From: Lactobacillales bacterium
GTDB lineage: Bacteria > Bacillota > Bacilli > Lactobacillales > Vagococcaceae
Reading direction: 5' to 3'
Assembly: GCA_015655485.1 (NCBI GenBank)
Contig: JAATEZ010000041.1
Location: 1-9,868 of the forward strand
DNA: 9,868 nt
The notes under the pieces: generated by a model
Databases searched by the model: none
What the model saw: only the letters and a program-made list of their open reading frames with translations
Told to the model about the DNA's origin: nothing
Made by a program: the position numbers and the translations under genes
Shown here: positions 6,537-9,868 of the stretch, in pieces
How the letters are laid out: every line of letters begins with the position of its first letter
How positions within the stretch are numbered: position 1 is the first letter of the stretch

Positions 6537-8306
6537 TCACTCTTTGTCATGACGTACTTCAAGACCCAATTCATATAATTGCAGAGAAGAAACTTCTCCT
6601 GGAGCATCTGTCATTGGATCAATGGCTTTCCCGTTTTTAGGAAAGGCAATGACTTCGCGGATATTTTCTTTTCCGGCCAGTAACATAACTAGACGATCTA
6701 ATCCTAAAGCGATCCCGCCGTGTGGGGGGAAACCGTAGTCTAACGCGTCTAACAAATAACCGAACTGCTTCTTAGCTGCTTCTTCTGAAAATCCCAGTGC
6801 TTTGAACATTTTTTCTTGAACTTCGCGCTGGTAGATCCTTAAAGATCCCCCGCCAACTTCATAACCATTCAAAACAATATCATAAGCATCTGCATAAACT
6901 TTTTCCGGATGAGTTTCCAGTAAAGCTATATCGTCAGCTTTGGGCATAGTAAACGGATGGTGAGCAGAAACATAGCGTTTGGCTTCTTCATCATATTCAA
7001 GAAGCGGCCAGTCGACGATCCATAAAAAATTGAATTTAGACTCATTGATCAATCCCAGTTCCTTGCCTAAACGCGTTCTTAAAGCTCCCAGAGACGCTGC
7101 AACGATTTCCTTTTTATCAGCTGAAAACATCAAAATATCCCCGACTTCAGCATTTGTAGCTTGGATCAATTCATCTGCCACATCGGTCAAGAATTTTGCT
7201 ATCGGGCCCTTCAGGCCATCTGCTTCCACTTTCAGCCAAGCCAACCCTTTTGCTCCAAATTGACTGGCATAATGACCTAAACCATCCATATCTTTACGAG
7301 AATACTTGCCGGCAGCACCCTTGGCATTTATTGCTTTCACTTGTCCGCCGTTTTGCAAAGCCATCTGGAAAACTTTCAGATCAACATTTTTGACGACTTC
7401 GGCTACATCGATCAATTCCATTTCAAAGCGAGTATCCGGTTTATCACTGCCAAAACGTGCCATCGCTTCATCATACTTCATCCGCGGCAAAGGCAGTTCT
7501 AAATCGATCCCTTTTGTTTCTTTCATGACTTTTGCCAGCATTTCCTCCGTATAGGTTTGAATCTCTTCTGGTGTCAAAAAAGTTGTTTCGATATCGATCT
7601 GGGTAAATTCCGGCTGACGGTCTCCACGCAGATCCTCATCCCGAAAGCAACGTACAATTTGGTAGTAACGGTCGAATCCTGCTCCCATCAACAACTGTTT
7701 CATTATTTGCGGCGACTGTGGCAAGGCATAAAAATCACCTGGGTGTACTCTGGACGGGACTAAATAATCGCGGGCACCCTCAGGAGAGGACTTGATTAAA
7801 TAAGGTGTTTCGACATCCATAAAACCATTCTCATCTAAATAATCGCGAACAGTTTTTGTCACCTGATGACGTAACTTAAAGCTATTCAACATCTCTGGAC
7901 GACGCAAATCTAAATAACGGTATTTCATTCGAATATCATCATTGACATTTGTTTCATCTTCAATCATAAACGGCGGCGTTTTTGCTTTGTTCAAAATTGT
8001 GATTTCACTGATCATCACTTCGAATTCACCCGTCTTCATTTTGGGATTGATTGCTGCCTGATCCCGCAGAATAACTTCTCCAGTTACTTCTAAGACAAAC
8101 TCGCTGCGGCACTTATCAGCGATCGCCCATGCACTTTCGGATTTTTCCGGATTAAATACGATCTGTACGATCCCTTCACGATCGCGCAGATCAATAAAAA
8201 TCACGCCGCCCAAGTCTCGTCGCTTTTGTACCCAACCTTTTAAAGTCACTGTTTTTCCTAATACCTCTTTTGAAACTTGTCCGCAATAGACACTTCTCTT
8301 TGTCAT
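6537..8306 (-). CDS. aspS: Aspartyl-tRNA synthetase
   Basis: A 589-residue class IIb synthetase that charges tRNA-Asp with aspartate, of normal bacterial length and complete. An N-terminal OB-fold anticodon-binding domain (about 1-105, with KGWVQKRRDLGGVIFIDLRD at 23-42) is followed by the catalytic core. Visible core segments are the motif-2 region CFRDEDLRGDRQPEFTQIDIE (220-240, seen as FRDEDLRGDR and QPEFTQIDIE), the bacterial GAD insertion (about 290-420), GGGSLRIY (485-492) and motif 3 GIALGLDRLVMLL (531-543). Leu32 in RRDLGG sits where non-discriminating enzymes often carry His, which suggests a discriminating, Asp-only enzyme; this is inference. The ATG at 8306 follows AAGGGA (8317-8322) at 10 bases. 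It lies 68 bases after hisS with no terminator between, so it is probably transcribed from the same T-box-controlled promoter. Confidence 0.98.
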   Translation of the reverse strand: MTKRSVYCGQVSKEVLGKTVTLKGWVQKRRDLGGVIFIDLRDREGIVQIVFNPEKSESAWAIADKCRSEFVLEVTGEVILRDQAAINPKMKTGEFEVMISEITILNKAKTPPFMIEDETNVNDDIRMKYRYLDLRRPEMLNSFKLRHQVTKTVRDYLDENGFMDVETPYLIKSSPEGARDYLVPSRVHPGDFYALPQSPQIMKQLLMGAGFDRYYQIVRCFRDEDLRGDRQPEFTQIDIETTFLTPEEIQTYTEEMLAKVMKETKGIDLELPLPRMKYDEAMARFGSDKPDTRFEMELIDVAEVVKNVDLKVFQMALQNGGQVKAINAKGAAGKYSRKDMDGLGHYASQFGAKGLAWLKVEADGLKGPIAKFLTDVADELIQATNAEVGDILMFSADKKEIVAASLGALRTRLGKELGLINESKFNFLWIVDWPLLEYDEEAKRYVSAHHPFTMPKADDIALLETHPEKVYADAYDIVLNGYEVGGGSLRIYQREVQEKMFKALGFSEEAAKKQFGYLLDALDYGFPPHGGIALGLDRLVMLLAGKENIREVIAFPKNGKAIDPMTDAPGEVSSLQLYELGLEVRHDKE

Positions 8307-8374
8307 TAATTTTCGTTCCCTTCATTTTCCGGTTATTTTCTATACTGCTCATTATTGATTTGACTTGAATTTAT

Positions 8375-9664
8375 TTAAACAAGAAATTCATCATATACAT
8401 CCGGAAAACCTGCATAGATCTCGCTTAGCGCAATTTTCTTTTCTTTCCCGGTAGTCATTTCTTTTACATTTATATTGCCTTCTGCAAGCTCCGTTTCTCC
8501 TATAGTTAAGACTAGTTTTGCCTGTAACTTATTCGCTGTCTTGAACTGAGCTTTCGGTTTGCGCTCCATGAAATCACGTTCAGCCGAAAAACCGAAATGA
8601 CGGATCGCCTGGACTAATTTCAAGACTTCAAGGTTCGTTTCCTGACCGATGCCGACAATGTAAGCATCTACTGCATCCATATCAGATAGCTCGATCTCTT
8701 CTGCATCCAGTGTGATCAAGACCCGCTCCAGACCCATGGCAAAACCAAACGCCGGCGTTGCTGGTCCGCCTAACTGCTCCACTAGATCATCATATCGTCC
8801 GCCTGCGCAAATCGTCGTCTGAACACCGCCAAATCCCGGTGCCTCACTCATGATCTCGAAGATCGTATGCGTATAATAATCCAATCCTCTGACCATCGTT
8901 GCATCCACCTCATAAGGGATTTTTAAGGCCTCAAGCAATGACTTCACTGCTTCAAAATGCCGGGCAGATTCCTCATCTAAATAGTCTAAAATGGAAGGCG
9001 CCAACGATACGATCGCCTTATCTTTAGCCTCTTTGCTGTCCAAAACACGCAAAGGATTATGGTGCAGTCGCTTCTTAGAATCCTCACTCAATTCTTCGGA
9101 CAATGGTTCCAGATAGTCGATCAAAGCTTTACGATAATTTTCATGACTTGTTTTGTTGCCTAATGAATTAATGACTAATCTGATATGCGTGATCCCCAGC
9201 TGTTCAAAAAAATCAAGTGCCATAGCCATAGTCTCTACGTCCGTTGCCGGATTTTTACTGCCGAATACTTCTACTCCCAATTGATGGAATTGTCGCAAAC
9301 GGCCTGCCTGCGGTCTTTCATAACGAAACATAGGTCCCATATAAAAAGTTTTAAAAGGCTTTTGAAACTCCGGCCCGAATAATTTGTTTTCTACATAAGC
9401 CCGAACGATGGGAGCCGTATTCTCAGGACGTAAAGTGATATGACGTTCGCCCTTATCATAAAAATCATACATTTCCTTAGATACGATATCCGTTGAATCG
9501 CCCACACTGCGCGAAATCACTTCATAATGCTCAAAAATTGGAGTTCTTATCTCATGAAATTGATAATCTTTAAAAAGCAGTCGAGCCGTTTCTTCTATAA
9601 ATTGCCATTTGTATGAAACCTCAGGTAAAATATCTGCCGTTCCTTTCGGTCTTTGATAATTCAT
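8375..9664 (-). CDS. hisS: Histidyl-tRNA synthetase
   Basis: A complete class IIa synthetase, 429 residues from the preferred start, that charges tRNA-His with histidine. It opens with the typical MNYQRPKGTADILP. Motif 2 is in TLRPENTAPIVRAY (77-90) and FYMGPMFRYERPQAGR (107-122). The histidine-specific blocks are MVRGLDYYT (257-265, with catalytic Arg259) and AGGRYDDLVEQLGG (287-300), followed by motif 3 at FGFAMGLERV (306-315) and an anticodon-binding domain from about 332. An ATG two codons upstream (9670) is only one base from the GGAG element (9672-9675), whereas the ATG at 9664 is 7 bases away, so I take the latter. It is the first gene after the T-box leader and is followed by aspS. 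Confidence 0.97.
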   Translation of the reverse strand: MNYQRPKGTADILPEVSYKWQFIEETARLLFKDYQFHEIRTPIFEHYEVISRSVGDSTDIVSKEMYDFYDKGERHITLRPENTAPIVRAYVENKLFGPEFQKPFKTFYMGPMFRYERPQAGRLRQFHQLGVEVFGSKNPATDVETMAMALDFFEQLGITHIRLVINSLGNKTSHENYRKALIDYLEPLSEELSEDSKKRLHHNPLRVLDSKEAKDKAIVSLAPSILDYLDEESARHFEAVKSLLEALKIPYEVDATMVRGLDYYTHTIFEIMSEAPGFGGVQTTICAGGRYDDLVEQLGGPATPAFGFAMGLERVLITLDAEEIELSDMDAVDAYIVGIGQETNLEVLKLVQAIRHFGFSAERDFMERKPKAQFKTANKLQAKLVLTIGETELAEGNINVKEMTTGKEKKIALSEIYAGFPDVYDEFLV

Positions 9665-9697
9665 CGCCATTCTCCTTAATTTTTATTTGAAAACACT

Positions 9698-9733
9698 AAA
9701 AAACTCGCCCTTGTAAAATAAACAAGGACGAGT
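9698..9733 (-). terminator. T-box-controlled terminator ahead of hisS
   Basis: On the minus strand ACTCGTCCTTGT (9722-9733) pairs with ACAAGGGCGAGT (9703-9714) as 12 pairs including one G-U, around a 7-base loop. A short U run follows (to about 9698). It lies 12 bases past the T-box motif, and its 5' arm is what the antiterminator would occupy. This is the conditional terminator of the leader. Confidence 0.9.
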
Positions 9734-9868
9734 GTATCTGCACACGTGGTACCACCTAAATTGAAAGAATTTTCTTTCCACTTTCACGATTATCGCTCGC
9801 AACGGAATACCTTTTCATATTCATCTCCAGAGTGTCATTCAAACTTACCCCTAGTAAATTGCTTTCAG
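9734..9868 (-). promoter_or_regulatory. T-box leader of hisS-aspS (5' part outside window)
   Basis: The 3' part of a tRNA-sensing leader RNA. The conserved T-box AGGTGGTACCACG is at 9745-9757 on the minus strand, followed by a terminator hairpin and then hisS. Uncharged tRNA binding at the specifier codon and at UGGN of the T-box favours the antiterminator and lets transcription continue. Upstream, GAAT-GAC-ACTC (around 9831-9840) fits the 3' side of the specifier loop (GAA, one base, specifier triplet, AC-pyrimidine). In that register the specifier is GAC (Asp, 9834-9836). The T-box variable base is U (UGGU). The 5' strand of stem I and the promoter lie outside the window, so the specifier call is provisional. 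Confidence 0.85.

Noticed and set aside
6979..7763. Several plus-strand open frames opposite aspS
   Set aside because: aspS is a complete, motif-rich gene on the other strand; the plus frames have no family features or ribosome binding sites.

Overview
The window comes from a low-GC Gram-positive bacterium, most likely of the order Lactobacillales and plausibly Enterococcus or a close relative. This is inferred from the AT-rich composition, purine-rich ribosome binding sites, a T-box leader ahead of a hisS-aspS operon, a YitT-family protein, and a SteT-type exchanger. Species cannot be fixed from the sequence alone. All genes but one (exoA) lie on the minus strand, so most of the window reads right to left.

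Right end (about 6.5-9.87 kb): a T-box leader, cut by the window edge, precedes hisS (histidyl-tRNA synthetase). aspS (aspartyl-tRNA synthetase) follows after a 68-base gap with no terminator, so the pair looks like one transcription unit controlled by tRNA charging. The visible specifier region reads best as GAC (Asp), although the first gene is hisS. A His codon (CAC) lies two bases out of that register. This is the most interesting regulatory question in the window.

Middle (about 4.0-6.45 kb): a YitT-family membrane protein and a SteT-like serine/threonine exchanger form a probable two-gene operon with its own promoter. It converges on exoA (exodeoxyribonuclease III / AP endonuclease) on the plus strand. 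A perfect 25-bp stem-loop lies between the two convergent genes.

Left (about 1.07-3.2 kb): a YceM/MviM-type Gfo/Idh/MocA oxidoreductase and a two-domain GNAT-like acyltransferase of unknown substrate form a second probable operon, divergent from exoA. The shared intergenic region holds overlapping candidate promoters and an 8-bp inverted repeat.

Left edge (1-0.9 kb): the N-terminal two thirds of a MupG/DUF871 family protein (6-phospho-N-acetylmuramidase family). It has a good promoter and a long leader that can fold into a nested stem-loop starting almost at the predicted +1.

I see no insertion sequence, phage gene, CRISPR array, tRNA/rRNA gene or defence system. The genes look like ordinary chromosomal content; the less-described parts are the acyltransferase/oxidoreductase pair and the RNA or DNA control elements.
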